A stretch of 64,000 bases of DNA. Source: Martinezella multihospitum (GTDB taxonomy: Bacteria; Pseudomonadota; Alphaproteobacteria; Rhizobiales; Rhizobiaceae). The stretch spans positions 944,530 to 1,008,529 of the forward strand of contig NZ_FMAG01000001.1 of the NCBI RefSeq assembly GCF_900094585.1, in the 5' to 3' direction. Shown piece by piece: positions 26,583 through 35,421 of the stretch (positions are counted from its first letter, which is position 1; each line of letters opens with the position of its first letter). Under the pieces are notes generated by a model that saw only the letters and a list, made by a program, of their open reading frames with translations, made no database searches and was not told the origin of the DNA. The translations under genes were made by a program, and so were the position numbers.

Positions 26583-28262
26583 GTGATCGTCGTCGATCCG
26601 GTGACGCAGGAGATTATCGAGGGCAAGCTGGCAGCCACCGTCGACGAGATGGGCGTGGTCATGGCCAGGACCTCGATGAGCCCTGTGATCTATGAGGTGC
26701 TTGATTTCGCCTGTGGTCTCCTCACCCGTGACGGTGAGCTCGTGGCGCAGATGAACGGCATCACCCTGTTCACCGGCACCTTCGGCACCCAGGTCAAGTC
26801 GCTGATCGCGCTTTATGGCGATGACTTGGAAGATGGCGACATCCTGCTCACGAACGATCCCTATTCCGGCGGCACGCATGCCTGCGATTTCGCCATCGTC
26901 AAGCCGATCTTCTTCGACGGACGGATTCTGGCCTACGCCATCAATGTCGCCCATTATCTCGATGTCGGCGGTTCGGTTCCGGGCTCGCTTGCCCCCAATG
27001 CCACCTCTGTCTTTCAGGAGGGGCTGAGGCTGCCGGGCGTGAAGGTCGTGCGCAGCGATCGCTTTTCGGGCGAAGTCCTGCGCATCATCCGCGAGAATGT
27101 CCGTCTGCCCGAAGTCGCGATCGGCGACCTCACGGCCCAGGTGGCGACCGTCCGTGTTGCTGCGCGCCGCATGGGCGAGCTTGCGCGCAAATACGGTACC
27201 GATGTCGTCGAAACTGCATTCGATCACCTCCTGTCGGTCAGCGAGAAGCAGGCTCGCGCCGCCATCGCCGCACTGCCCGACGGCATCTATGAGGCGGAAG
27301 ATATTATCGACGGGGATGGCGTTACCACCGCCGCCATTTCCGTCAAAGTGGCTGTCACGATCGCCGGAGACCGCCTGACTGCGGATTTCACCGGCTGCCC
27401 GCCGGCCGTCGCAGGCCCGATCAACTGTGCGGCGGGCGCGCTGCAGTCGGCAGTGCGCACCATCTTCAAGGCACTGGTCGCACCGCAGGCGCCCTCCAAT
27501 GAGGGCTGGTTCCGCCCGCTCTCCGTCATCGCACCGAAGGGCTCGGTTTTCACCGCCGAGAAGCCGTCGCCGACGGGATGGTACTATGAGGGTTCTGTGC
27601 ATGCTTCAGAACTTGTGTGGAAGGCACTTGCCAAGCTTATGCCAGAGCGTTTTTCCGCTGGCTCCTATACGAGCCTCTGCGTTGTCTATGTCGCCGGCAA
27701 GGATGAGGCGGGGCAACCATTCATCCACATCGAGCCGCAGCACGGCGGCTGGGGCGCGAGCAGCGACGGCGATGGCGCCAATGCGCTGATCGCACTGACC
27801 GATGGCGATACTTATAATTACTCCGTCGAGGTCATCGAAGCGCGCTTTCCTTTGCTCGTGCGCCGCTATGGGCTGAACGTCGAAGGGGGATCGGGTGCCG
27901 GCCGCCGTCGCGGAGGTTTCGGTGTCATTCGCGATTATGAAATCCTTGGAGACGGTGCTTCGGCCTATTGCAGCTTCGGGCGAACCGACACGCCTCCCTG
28001 GGGAATAGAAGGTGGCAAATCCGGCAGCATCAATCTTCTGCAGGTGGAAGAGAACGGCGGAAAGGTCCGTAATTTCGGACGCGAACCGCATATCGGGCTG
28101 AGCCGCGGCGATCTCGTACGGATCATCACCGGCGGCGGCGGCGGCTGGGGCGACCCTCTCGCTCGCGAACGGGAACAGGTCCGCCGCGACGTCGAAGACG
28201 GCTACATCACCAACGAAGTGGCGCGCAGCCTCTATGGATATGAAGAGGGTATGGCGTCATGA
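26583..28262 (+). CDS. hyuB: Hydantoinase/oxoprolinase subunit B
   Basis: The 559-residue protein belongs to the HyuB family, the partner of HyuA in ATP-dependent opening of hydantoins, 5-oxoproline or related ring amides (the same family contains acetone carboxylase alpha). Family motifs include NDPYSGGTHACDF near residues 97-109, HYLDVGGSVPGS near 126-137 and GGGGGWGDPLARE near 515-530. I chose the GTG at 26583 because AGGGG stands seven bases before it; the ATG at 26568 overlaps that site. The end overlaps hyuA by four bases. It is the first gene of an operon with an ABC importer. Confidence 0.92.
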   Translation: MIVVDPVTQEIIEGKLAATVDEMGVVMARTSMSPVIYEVLDFACGLLTRDGELVAQMNGITLFTGTFGTQVKSLIALYGDDLEDGDILLTNDPYSGGTHACDFAIVKPIFFDGRILAYAINVAHYLDVGGSVPGSLAPNATSVFQEGLRLPGVKVVRSDRFSGEVLRIIRENVRLPEVAIGDLTAQVATVRVAARRMGELARKYGTDVVETAFDHLLSVSEKQARAAIAALPDGIYEAEDIIDGDGVTTAAISVKVAVTIAGDRLTADFTGCPPAVAGPINCAAGALQSAVRTIFKALVAPQAPSNEGWFRPLSVIAPKGSVFTAEKPSPTGWYYEGSVHASELVWKALAKLMPERFSAGSYTSLCVVYVAGKDEAGQPFIHIEPQHGGWGASSDGDGANALIALTDGDTYNYSVEVIEARFPLLVRRYGLNVEGGSGAGRRRGGFGVIRDYEILGDGASAYCSFGRTDTPPWGIEGGKSGSINLLQVEENGGKVRNFGREPHIGLSRGDLVRIITGGGGGWGDPLAREREQVRRDVEDGYITNEVARSLYGYEEGMAS

Positions 28263-30322
28263 TCAGACTGGCGACGGATGTAGGCGGTACCTTTACCGAC
28301 CTCGTCGGTTATGATGAGCGCACGGGCGAGATCTTTACCGCCAAGAGCCTGACGACCGTTCACGACCAATCCGAAGGTGTGCTTGCGGCAATCGAGCTTG
28401 CCGAGAAGAAAGACGGACTTTCGGCGCGCGATGTGATTTTCTTCGCCCATGGCGGAACGACCGTCATCAATGCGATCACCGAGCGCAAGGGCGTCAAGAC
28501 GGCGCTGGTGACCACGGCGGGCTTTCGCGACGTCTTGGAAATCGGCCGCGGCAATCGGCCCGATCTCTACAATCTCCAGTTCAAGAGCCCGGAAGCTTTC
28601 GTGCCGCGCGGCCTGCGCTTCGAGGTGCGCGAACGCCTGGACGCCAAGGGCCGGGTGCTGACGCCCATCGAGCTTGGTGATATCGAGCCGATCATCCGCG
28701 AATGCCGCGCTCGCAAGGTCGAGGCGGTCGCCGTCATCTTCCTCCACAGCTACGCCAATCCCGAGCATGAGATCGCCTGCGCCAAGGCGATCGCCGAAGC
28801 GCTGCCGGATGTCACGGTTTGCGCCAGCCATGAGGTTTCCCGTCAATGGCGGGAATATGAGCGCTCCAATACGGCCGTGCTCAACGCCTATGTTCAGCCG
28901 ATTATCAAACGCTACTTTGCGCGGCTTGAAAGCGCGCTGACCGAGCGCGATCTCACATGCCCCTATTACGCCATGCAGTCGAACGGCGGCATCTCCACCT
29001 TCGATCAGGCGCAGATGAGCCCGCTGACATTGGTCGAATCCGGCCCGGCCGGCGGCGTGGCGGGTGCCGCGCGTATCGGCACAGTGCTTGGCGAATCCGA
29101 AGTGCTGTCGCTCGATGTCGGCGGCACGACGGCGAAATGCTCGCTGATCCACGACAGCCGCCCGACGCTCGATAGCGAATACAAGCTCGAGCACACCCGC
29201 ATCGCACCCGGCTATCCGGTGCAGGTGCCGGTGGTCGATATCGTTGAAATCGGTGCTGGCGGCGGCTCGATTGCCCGCATCGATGAGCGCGGCGCGCTCC
29301 GCGTCGGCCCGGAAAGTGCTGGCTCGACACCGGGACCGGCCTGCTATGGCCGTGGTGGTGAAAAGCCCACCCTTTCCGATGCCCTGCTGACACTCGGCAT
29401 CTTCGACCCGGCAAGCTTTGCCGGCGGTCAGATGCAGCTCGACAAATCCAAGGCGGCCGCGGCAATCGCAACAGTTGCCAAGCCAATGGGACTATCGGTC
29501 GAGGATGCGGCACTCGCGATCGTCGAGATTGCGCATGCGTCGATGATCAATGCGCTGAAGCTGGTAACCGTCCAGCGCGGGCACGATCCGCGCGATGCCG
29601 CTTTCGTCATTTCCGGAGGAGCAGGACCCGCGCTTGCTGCGCGCCTGGGGCGCGATCTCGGCGTCAAGATGACTGTGGTGCCACCGCATCCCGGCATCTT
29701 TTCGGCTTGGGGAATGCTGGCGGCGGAGCCGCGGGCCGATTTTCGCGGCACGTGGTTCTCTCCCCTTGGTTCGGAAGCCGTCAGCAATCTGAAGCGTCGT
29801 TTCGACGAGCTGAAGCGTGATGCGGTCAAATATTTCTCCAAAGGTGATGCGGCGGAGATACGCTACGCCTGCCGCGTCGAAGCTCGGTATCGCGGACAGG
29901 AGCACGGCGTCTTCGCCCCCTTCGAAATGGAGGATGATGCCGGAAGCTTTGCGGAACGCTTCCATGCCGCCCATGAGCGCGCCTATACCTTCTGCCTGCC
30001 AGGTTCGCCGGTGGAGATCACGATGATCCATCTGGAGGCCGTACTCCACGGCCCGGTCATCGCCATCCCGAAACTCGATGGTGCCGGCCGATCGCTGGAT
30101 GCGGCCTCCAAGGGGCGTCGCGACGTCTATTTCGGCGGGACGATCGGTTGGGTGTCCTGCCCCGTCTACGAGCGCACGCGACTGCCGTCTTCCGAGAGGA
30201 TTGCCGGCCCTCTGATCATCGAAGAGGCGACGGCAACGTCGCTGGTCATTGCCGGACAGGACCTGGAAGTGAGCGAGGAGGGCTTGCTGCTCATCCGCGA
30301 ATGTGATGGGGGAAGCGTCTAG
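28259..30322 (+). CDS. hyuA: Hydantoinase/oxoprolinase subunit A
   Basis: The 687-residue protein is the HyuA subunit, with an actin-like ATPase fold that activates the ring amide by phosphorylation. The N-terminal phosphate loop reads ATDVGGTFTDLVGYD (residues 4-18). A second phosphate motif is LSLDVGGTTAKCSLI near 281-295, and GAGGGSIARIDERG follows near 330. Length is typical. It is translated from an ATGA overlap with hyuB. The ATPase gene of the importer begins one base after its stop, so the uptake system and the hydrolase are co-expressed. Exact substrate is not readable. Confidence 0.93.
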   Translation: MIRLATDVGGTFTDLVGYDERTGEIFTAKSLTTVHDQSEGVLAAIELAEKKDGLSARDVIFFAHGGTTVINAITERKGVKTALVTTAGFRDVLEIGRGNRPDLYNLQFKSPEAFVPRGLRFEVRERLDAKGRVLTPIELGDIEPIIRECRARKVEAVAVIFLHSYANPEHEIACAKAIAEALPDVTVCASHEVSRQWREYERSNTAVLNAYVQPIIKRYFARLESALTERDLTCPYYAMQSNGGISTFDQAQMSPLTLVESGPAGGVAGAARIGTVLGESEVLSLDVGGTTAKCSLIHDSRPTLDSEYKLEHTRIAPGYPVQVPVVDIVEIGAGGGSIARIDERGALRVGPESAGSTPGPACYGRGGEKPTLSDALLTLGIFDPASFAGGQMQLDKSKAAAAIATVAKPMGLSVEDAALAIVEIAHASMINALKLVTVQRGHDPRDAAFVISGGAGPALAARLGRDLGVKMTVVPPHPGIFSAWGMLAAEPRADFRGTWFSPLGSEAVSNLKRRFDELKRDAVKYFSKGDAAEIRYACRVEARYRGQEHGVFAPFEMEDDAGSFAERFHAAHERAYTFCLPGSPVEITMIHLEAVLHGPVIAIPKLDGAGRSLDAASKGRRDVYFGGTIGWVSCPVYERTRLPSSERIAGPLIIEEATATSLVIAGQDLEVSEEGLLLIRECDGGSV

Positions 30323-30323
30323 T

Positions 30324-31421
30324 ATGGCGATAGCGATCGGTCTCGACCATATCGTCAGAAATTACGGGCCGACGCGCGCCGTCGACGGCGTGACGCTCGA
30401 CATCAGGGCAGGGGAGTTCTTTACGCTGCTCGGCTCGTCCGGTTGTGGCAAGAGTTCTCTGCTGAAGCTGATCGGTGGCTTCGACAAGCCCACCTCGGGC
30501 CGTGTGCTTTTCGATGGAAGGGACATGGCTGATGTTCCGGCCAACCGCCGGCCGGTGAATACCGTTTTTCAGTCGCTCGGGCTCTTCCCGCATATGAATG
30601 TCGCCCAGAATGTCGGCTATGGGCTGAAGTTGCGTGGGTTGTCCGGTGCCACCTTGAAAAGCAAGGTCGATGGTGCACTAGACCTCGTCGAACTTTCGGG
30701 TTTTGCGGATCGCGACGTCAATCTTCTCTCAGGCGGCCAGCGCCAGCGCGTTGCGCTGGCTCGCGCGCTCGTTATGGAACCGGGCATTCTTCTGCTCGAC
30801 GAACCTCTGACCGGGCTTGACGAACGGCTGCGTCAGCAGGTGCGCGACGAATTCGGCCGCCTTCACAAGCGTACCGGAGCGACCTTCATTCTCGTTACCC
30901 ACAATCAGGACGAGGCGCTCAGCCTTTCCGACCGTATGGCCGTCATGCACAAGGGGCGGATCGAACAGACCGACGTGCCGTCGCGCTTCTTCGAGGCACC
31001 GGCCAATGCCTTCGTTGCCCGTTTTGTTGGCATCGATACGCTCCTGAGGCCCGAAAGCATTTCGGTTTCAGGCGGCAGGGCTCTCGTTACGATTGCCGGA
31101 CAGCGTATCAGTGCGGGCTTCTCCGGAGCGGCGCCGCCGTCCGATGCGCTTGTCGCAATCCGCCCAGATCGAATTGAGCTGATCCCGGCTGCGGAAGACG
31201 CGGTCGAAATAATTGAACTTAAGGTTGTCGAAAGCATCTATCGCGGACTCAGCCATGACGTTACGCTCGCTTTCGCCGACAGCCAGCGCGTGGTGTTAAC
31301 GACTAGCGCGGACGCAACTCCGCCCTTGCCGGGCGATAGCGTGCGCGTGCGTCTGAAGCCGGGCGCTGCGCTCCTGATCGATCGTTCCGGAATACCGGCT
31401 CTGGCTGGAGGCGATGAGTAG
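30324..31421 (+). CDS. PotA-like ABC importer ATPase
   Basis: The 365-residue ATPase has Walker A GSSGCGKSS (about residues 38-46), signature LLSGGQRQRV near 135, Walker B LLLDEPLTGLD near 157-167, and the switch histidine in LVTHNQDEAL. A C-terminal TOBE-type domain occupies the last 110 residues. This is the polyamine/Fe3+/thiamine importer class. The ATG at 30324 is right behind the hyuA stop, with GGGGGA about ten bases before it. Confidence 0.92.
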   Translation: MAIAIGLDHIVRNYGPTRAVDGVTLDIRAGEFFTLLGSSGCGKSSLLKLIGGFDKPTSGRVLFDGRDMADVPANRRPVNTVFQSLGLFPHMNVAQNVGYGLKLRGLSGATLKSKVDGALDLVELSGFADRDVNLLSGGQRQRVALARALVMEPGILLLDEPLTGLDERLRQQVRDEFGRLHKRTGATFILVTHNQDEALSLSDRMAVMHKGRIEQTDVPSRFFEAPANAFVARFVGIDTLLRPESISVSGGRALVTIAGQRISAGFSGAAPPSDALVAIRPDRIELIPAAEDAVEIIELKVVESIYRGLSHDVTLAFADSQRVVLTTSADATPPLPGDSVRVRLKPGAALLIDRSGIPALAGGDE

Positions 31422-31469
31422 AACCCGAATAGCTGACACAAGCGAAAAATGAGGGAAGGGAATGACACG

Positions 31470-32642
31470 ATGAACAAGAGCAATAATCTCGTCTCCTCCG
31501 CCTTGAGGAGTAATATGCAGCGCCGTGACATGCTCAAGCTGATGGGTGCGGGTGCGGCCGCACTTACCGTCGGCGGGCTTTCCGCCACGCGTGCCATGGC
31601 TGATGATGCTACGGTTGCATTCTGGGGCACCGCCACGCTCGATATCGGCGATAAATGGCAGGAATTTACCCGCCAGAGTGGCGTTTCGCCTGAGTTCACC
31701 GATAACGGCAACGATGTGGGCCCGGTGGTCGCGCGCCTGGCTGCCGGCAATGCCAACGATCTCTTCGATGTCGGCGGCTTTCAGGGCGGCGCCGAGCGCG
31801 AGCTCGCCAAGCAAGGCCTGATTGCCCCCTGGGACGTTTCCAAGATCCCGAATTTCGCCGGCATCTGGCAATGGGCCAAGGATATCCCGACCTTGACCTA
31901 TGAGGGCAAGCAGTACGGCATTCCCACGGTCGTCAACGCCGACTCCATCATCTACCGCCCCGACAAGCTCGGCAAGGTCGACAGCTACGGCGTCATCTTC
32001 GATCCCAAGCTCAAGGGCCGGGTCGCGATGGAAGATGCGTGGATCAACAGCGCCATCTTCACCGCCATCTATCTCAAGGAAGCCGAGAACAAGCCGATCA
32101 AGGAGCCGGGCAACCTGACGGAATCCGAGCTCGGCCTCGTCATGGAGTTCCTGATCAAGCACAAGAAGGACGGTCAGTTCCGCACCTTCTGGAACGGATG
32201 GGAACAGGGCGTGCAGCTGGTGGCGAACGAAGAAGTCGATGCCATGACCGGCTGGGAGCCGATCGTCTATGAAGGCCGCAAGCGCGGGCTTCAGGTGGAG
32301 TATGCAGCTCCCGTCGAAGGCTACGAAGGCTGGGGCAACAATACGGTGCTGCTCAAGGGTGCCACGGAGCGTGGCAAGGCCGACATTGCCCACAAGTTCG
32401 TCGATGGCCTGCTTGCTGGCCTCTACGGTTGCGAGCTCGGCAAGGCGCGCGGCTATCTCGTGCCGACCGACAACAACCTCGCCTACGCCAAGGCCCATCC
32501 GGATGAATATAAGCCCGATGACGTTGCCAAGCTTGCCGACCATGTGAAGGCCAAGTTCTCCGGAAAGGTCTACTGGCAGAATTGCCGCCCGGACAATTTC
32601 CAACTCTACGAGGAGTGGTGGCAGAAGCTGCGCAACGCCTGA
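31470..32642 (+). CDS. PotD-like Tat-exported substrate-binding protein
   Basis: The 390-residue precursor has a twin-arginine signal (QRRDMLKLMG near residues 17-26, then a hydrophobic stretch and a cut near RAMADD). The mature part has the PotD/class II binding-protein features: ATVAFWGTATLDIGDKWQEF at the start, NANDLFDVGGFQGG, and EGYEGWGNNTVLLK later. It would collect the substrate of the HyuAB hydrolase. The ATG at 31470 has AAGGGA before it; an ATG seven codons earlier is less likely. A strong hairpin follows the gene, as is common for highly expressed binding proteins. Confidence 0.9.
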   Translation: MNKSNNLVSSALRSNMQRRDMLKLMGAGAAALTVGGLSATRAMADDATVAFWGTATLDIGDKWQEFTRQSGVSPEFTDNGNDVGPVVARLAAGNANDLFDVGGFQGGAERELAKQGLIAPWDVSKIPNFAGIWQWAKDIPTLTYEGKQYGIPTVVNADSIIYRPDKLGKVDSYGVIFDPKLKGRVAMEDAWINSAIFTAIYLKEAENKPIKEPGNLTESELGLVMEFLIKHKKDGQFRTFWNGWEQGVQLVANEEVDAMTGWEPIVYEGRKRGLQVEYAAPVEGYEGWGNNTVLLKGATERGKADIAHKFVDGLLAGLYGCELGKARGYLVPTDNNLAYAKAHPDEYKPDDVAKLADHVKAKFSGKVYWQNCRPDNFQLYEEWWQKLRNA

Positions 32643-32656
32643 TTTAACACGATGGA

Positions 32657-32696
32657 TCGGGGCTGGCGTATCTGTCGAAGGACAAGCCGGCCCCGA
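32657..32696 (+). terminator. Hairpin between binding-protein and permease genes
   Basis: TCGGGGCTGGC at 32657-32667 pairs with GCCGGCCCCGA at 32686-32696 (one T-G pair), loop 18 bases, no T-run. It probably slows 3' decay or partly stops transcription so that more binding protein than permease is made. Confidence 0.6.
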
Positions 32697-32734
32697 GCCG
32701 ATGGGATCAACGCCGAGAGAAGGAGGATTAGACC

Positions 32735-33589
32735 ATGAAGACACCAGTTCTATTGCTGACCGCTCCGCTCGCGGCGATCCTCGTGCTCGGCCTCGCGCCG
32801 CTCGTTCTTGTCGTGGTCTGGAGTTTCTGTGCCTGGGATTCCGCCACCTACTGGATCAAGCCGGAATTCAGCCTCGCCGCCTACGGCGCCATTCTGGAGG
32901 CCGGGCGCTGGAGCGTGTTCCTGTCCACCCTTGGCAAGGCGTTCCTGGCGTCAGCCATCTGCCTCGTCATCGCCTATCCCACCGCCTATGCGATGTATTT
33001 CCTGGCTGGGCGCACCCTGTCTGTCGTGCTTGCGGCCCTGCTTACCATCCCGTTTTTCACGTCCTATCTCATTCGCTCCTTCTCCTGGCGGCTACTGCTC
33101 GGTCGCACAGGCGTCATAAACACGCTTCTCCAGCAGGTCGGCATCACCGATGCGCCGCTCGACTGGCTGCTGTTCAGCGATTTCGCCGTTATCGTCGGAC
33201 TAGTCGCCTCCTACCTGCCGTTCGCAACCTTCCCCATCCTGCTCTCCATGCGCCGAGTCGATCCGATCGCGCTGGCGGCATCGCGCGATCTCGGCGCCGG
33301 CTTCTGGACGATGGTCCGCACCGTGCTGCTGCCGCTGACCTATTCCGGCGTCTTCGCCGGTTTCCTCTTCGTCTTCGTCATGGTTGCCGGCTCATCGACA
33401 GAGGTGCAGATGCTAGGCGGTGCCGGCGCTTCAATCGTCTCGGTGATGATCAACGACGTCATGCGCGTTGCCAATTTTCCGCTCGCCTTTGCGATTTCGA
33501 CGCTGATGCTCGTCATCGTCTTTGGGCTGGTGCTGATCGGGGATGCCCTATTCGGCCTCTCCTCGCTATTCGAGGAGCGAGGCCAATGA
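32735..33589 (+). CDS. PotB-like ABC importer permease
   Basis: The 284-residue membrane protein has six helices. The ATPase-docking EAA loop is seen in LAASRDLGAGFWTMVRTVLLPLT (about residues 178-200). It is preceded by AGAAGGAGG, a strong ribosome binding site (the G run ends 8 bases before the ATG). Its stop overlaps the next permease start (ATGA), so both channel halves are made together. Confidence 0.92.
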   Translation: MKTPVLLLTAPLAAILVLGLAPLVLVVVWSFCAWDSATYWIKPEFSLAAYGAILEAGRWSVFLSTLGKAFLASAICLVIAYPTAYAMYFLAGRTLSVVLAALLTIPFFTSYLIRSFSWRLLLGRTGVINTLLQQVGITDAPLDWLLFSDFAVIVGLVASYLPFATFPILLSMRRVDPIALAASRDLGAGFWTMVRTVLLPLTYSGVFAGFLFVFVMVAGSSTEVQMLGGAGASIVSVMINDVMRVANFPLAFAISTLMLVIVFGLVLIGDALFGLSSLFEERGQ

Positions 33590-34386
33590 TCGTCAGGGAA
33601 GGAACGACGCCGCGCATCGTCATCTGGGCGCTGACCGTCTTCGGCCTCATCGTGATCTATGCGCCGCCGCTTTATCTGCTTGGCGTCTCTTTCAACCCGG
33701 CGCTGCAGCCGGGGCTGCCGCATTTCTCCGACATAACCCTGAAATGGTACCTCGCACTCGGCTCGGAAAGCGCGCTCGTCGCCGCGCTCGGCCAGTCGAT
33801 CGTCATTGCGCTTGCGACGGCTGTCATTGCGACGCTGCTGTCGCTCGGCGCGGCACTGGCCCATCGCGAGCTTCATCGTGGACGCAGCCTGTGGTTTTTG
33901 ACTGTGCTGCTGCCGATGTTCGTACCCGGCGTCATCCAGGGGCTGGCGCTATCGACCATCATCAGCCGCGCCGGTGTGAAGGCATCGGCTTTGACTGTCA
34001 TTGCCGGCCATCTGCTGTGGGCGATACCTTTTGCCTTCATCGTCATCCTGACAAGCTTTGCCGCCGTCAAGCGGACCTATCTCATGGCGGCGGACGATCT
34101 CGGTGCCGGACGCTTCCGGCAGTTCTGGGATATTACCCTGCCATTGATCCGGCCGGGCCTCGTCAGCGCCTTCATCTTTTCGTTCCTGCTGTCGCTCAAC
34201 GAATTCACGCGCGCCTTTTATCTGGCGGGCCGCCAGAACACCTTGCCGGTTGTGCTGTTCGGCAAGATGAATTCCGGCGCCTCGCCGACGATCTATGCGA
34301 TGTCGGGCGCGATCTTTCTTGTTTCCAGCGTCTGCGTGGTGGTCGTGGCACTGCGTTCGCTGCTTATGCAACGCCGGGTGGGGTGA
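33586..34386 (+). CDS. PotC-like ABC importer permease
   Basis: The 266-residue membrane protein has six helices, starting with IVIWALTVFGLIVIYAPPLY. The EAA loop reads MAADDLGAGRFRQFWDITLP, near residues 167-186. The same frame is open for about 290 codons upstream, through the preceding permease gene, but that part is a shadow; the ATG at 33586 overlaps the preceding stop and begins the first helix. Confidence 0.92.
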   Translation: MIVREGTTPRIVIWALTVFGLIVIYAPPLYLLGVSFNPALQPGLPHFSDITLKWYLALGSESALVAALGQSIVIALATAVIATLLSLGAALAHRELHRGRSLWFLTVLLPMFVPGVIQGLALSTIISRAGVKASALTVIAGHLLWAIPFAFIVILTSFAAVKRTYLMAADDLGAGRFRQFWDITLPLIRPGLVSAFIFSFLLSLNEFTRAFYLAGRQNTLPVVLFGKMNSGASPTIYAMSGAIFLVSSVCVVVVALRSLLMQRRVG

Positions 34387-34459
34387 TCGATATGCAAATT
34401 GGACTGACAAGTCGCAAGTTCCGCCCGCCCTTAGACCTCCATCAACGGGAGCACAGAGG

Positions 34460-34669
34460 ATGAAACAAGAGTCGAAACTGATGGCGCTGATCCGCGCGGG
34501 AAAGAGGCAGGAGGCGCTTGACATGGTCGAGCGGCTGAAGGCGGTGACGCAGTCTCTGCCGACGTCCATCAAGGTGGATCGGACAGGCGCCGTCACCTAT
34601 TACAAAGGAAATCGCCGTTTCGTGAGAAACATCCAGGGCGGCTGGGATCTGGTGCCGAAGAAAAAGTAG
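34460..34669 (+). CDS. Small basic protein of unknown function
   Basis: A 69-residue basic protein begins MKQESKLMALIRAGKRQEAL and ends with GGWDLVPKKK. The first half looks helical; the second half contains TYYKGNRRFVRN, which suggests a small beta unit. GGGAG stands ten bases before the ATG. It lies 73 bases after the last permease gene and may be part of that operon. I do not recognise the family. Confidence 0.5.
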   Translation: MKQESKLMALIRAGKRQEALDMVERLKAVTQSLPTSIKVDRTGAVTYYKGNRRFVRNIQGGWDLVPKKK

Positions 34670-34998
34670 ATGTCTGCTGTTGATCTGGACATCGAACAGG
34701 CTGGCGCTGTCGAATGTGCGGCGCGGGCGAGAAGCAGCGGCTGGAAAGGAAAGATTTTCATCGACTGCAAATAGAAGGTCATGGCGCCAATATTCTGTTT
34801 GGCAAGCTTTTCATGCTCGGGATTTTGCCAAGACAGATATTTCCTAGTGAAATAATGATTTCGTTAAGTATTCGATATCTTTAAGATCTAAATAATATTA
34901 GAAAATATCTTATTTAGAAATATAAAATTAACGTCCGAAGCCTAAGGTCTCCTCGACCGTCATCGCGCAGATGAAGGTCGATTGAAGGAGACAGGACC
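34670..34998. other. AT-rich intergenic region before tadE
   Basis: No gene is supported here. The second half is very AT-rich and contains a perfect inverted repeat, CTAAATAA at 34888-34895 and TTATTTAG at 34910-34917. It lies about 80 bases before the TadE-like gene and probably holds its promoter and a regulator or nucleoid-protein site. GAAGGAGAC just before 34999 is a strong ribosome binding site. Confidence 0.5.
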
Positions 34999-35421
34999 AT
35001 GTATCGTGTTTCTCATTTCAACAGGGAGAAAGAGGGCGCCGCAGCAGTCGAATTCGCTCTCATCGCGCCGCTTTTTTTCCTTCTGCTTCTCACGCTGGTT
35101 GCCTTTGCCATCTATCTTACCGCCGCTCATTCGCTGCAGCAATTGACGGCCGATGCTGCCCGCACGGCAATCGCCGGGTTGTCGGCGGACGAGCGAAGCC
35201 AGCTGGTCCAAAGCTTCGTCACCAATTCGACGATCAACGACGCTTTCATCGACAAGAGCAAGTTGACGATAAGCGTCGCCACCGACCCGACCAATGCCAA
35301 TCAATTCACGGTCAGCGCCAGCTATGACGCGTCGGATCTTCCGATCTGGAACCTCTATACCTTTGCGATGCCGGATCAAACCATCCGCCGCTATTCGACC
35401 ATTCGCCTCGGAGGTCTCTGA
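34999..35421 (+). CDS. TadE-like pilus/adhesion assembly protein
   Basis: The 140-residue protein has the TadE motif EGAAAVEFALIAPLFFLLLLT (start shown in EGAAAVEFALIAPLF), with the conserved Glu followed by a membrane helix (about residues 14-36), and a periplasmic C-terminal part. TadE-type pseudopilins support Flp pilus assembly in the tight-adherence system. The stop overlaps the next start (TGATG). No other tad gene is present in the window, so the pair may work with machinery encoded elsewhere. Confidence 0.85.
   Translation: MYRVSHFNREKEGAAAVEFALIAPLFFLLLLTLVAFAIYLTAAHSLQQLTADAARTAIAGLSADERSQLVQSFVTNSTINDAFIDKSKLTISVATDPTNANQFTVSASYDASDLPIWNLYTFAMPDQTIRRYSTIRLGGL

Noticed and set aside
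31296..32744. A 482-codon minus-strand frame opposite the binding-protein gene
   Set aside because: The plus-strand protein has a Tat signal and family motifs; the antisense frame has none.
32701..33585. Apparent fusion of an upstream domain to the PotC-like permease
   Set aside because: The upstream codons are the other-frame reading of the PotB-like gene; the ATGA overlap at 33586 marks the true start.
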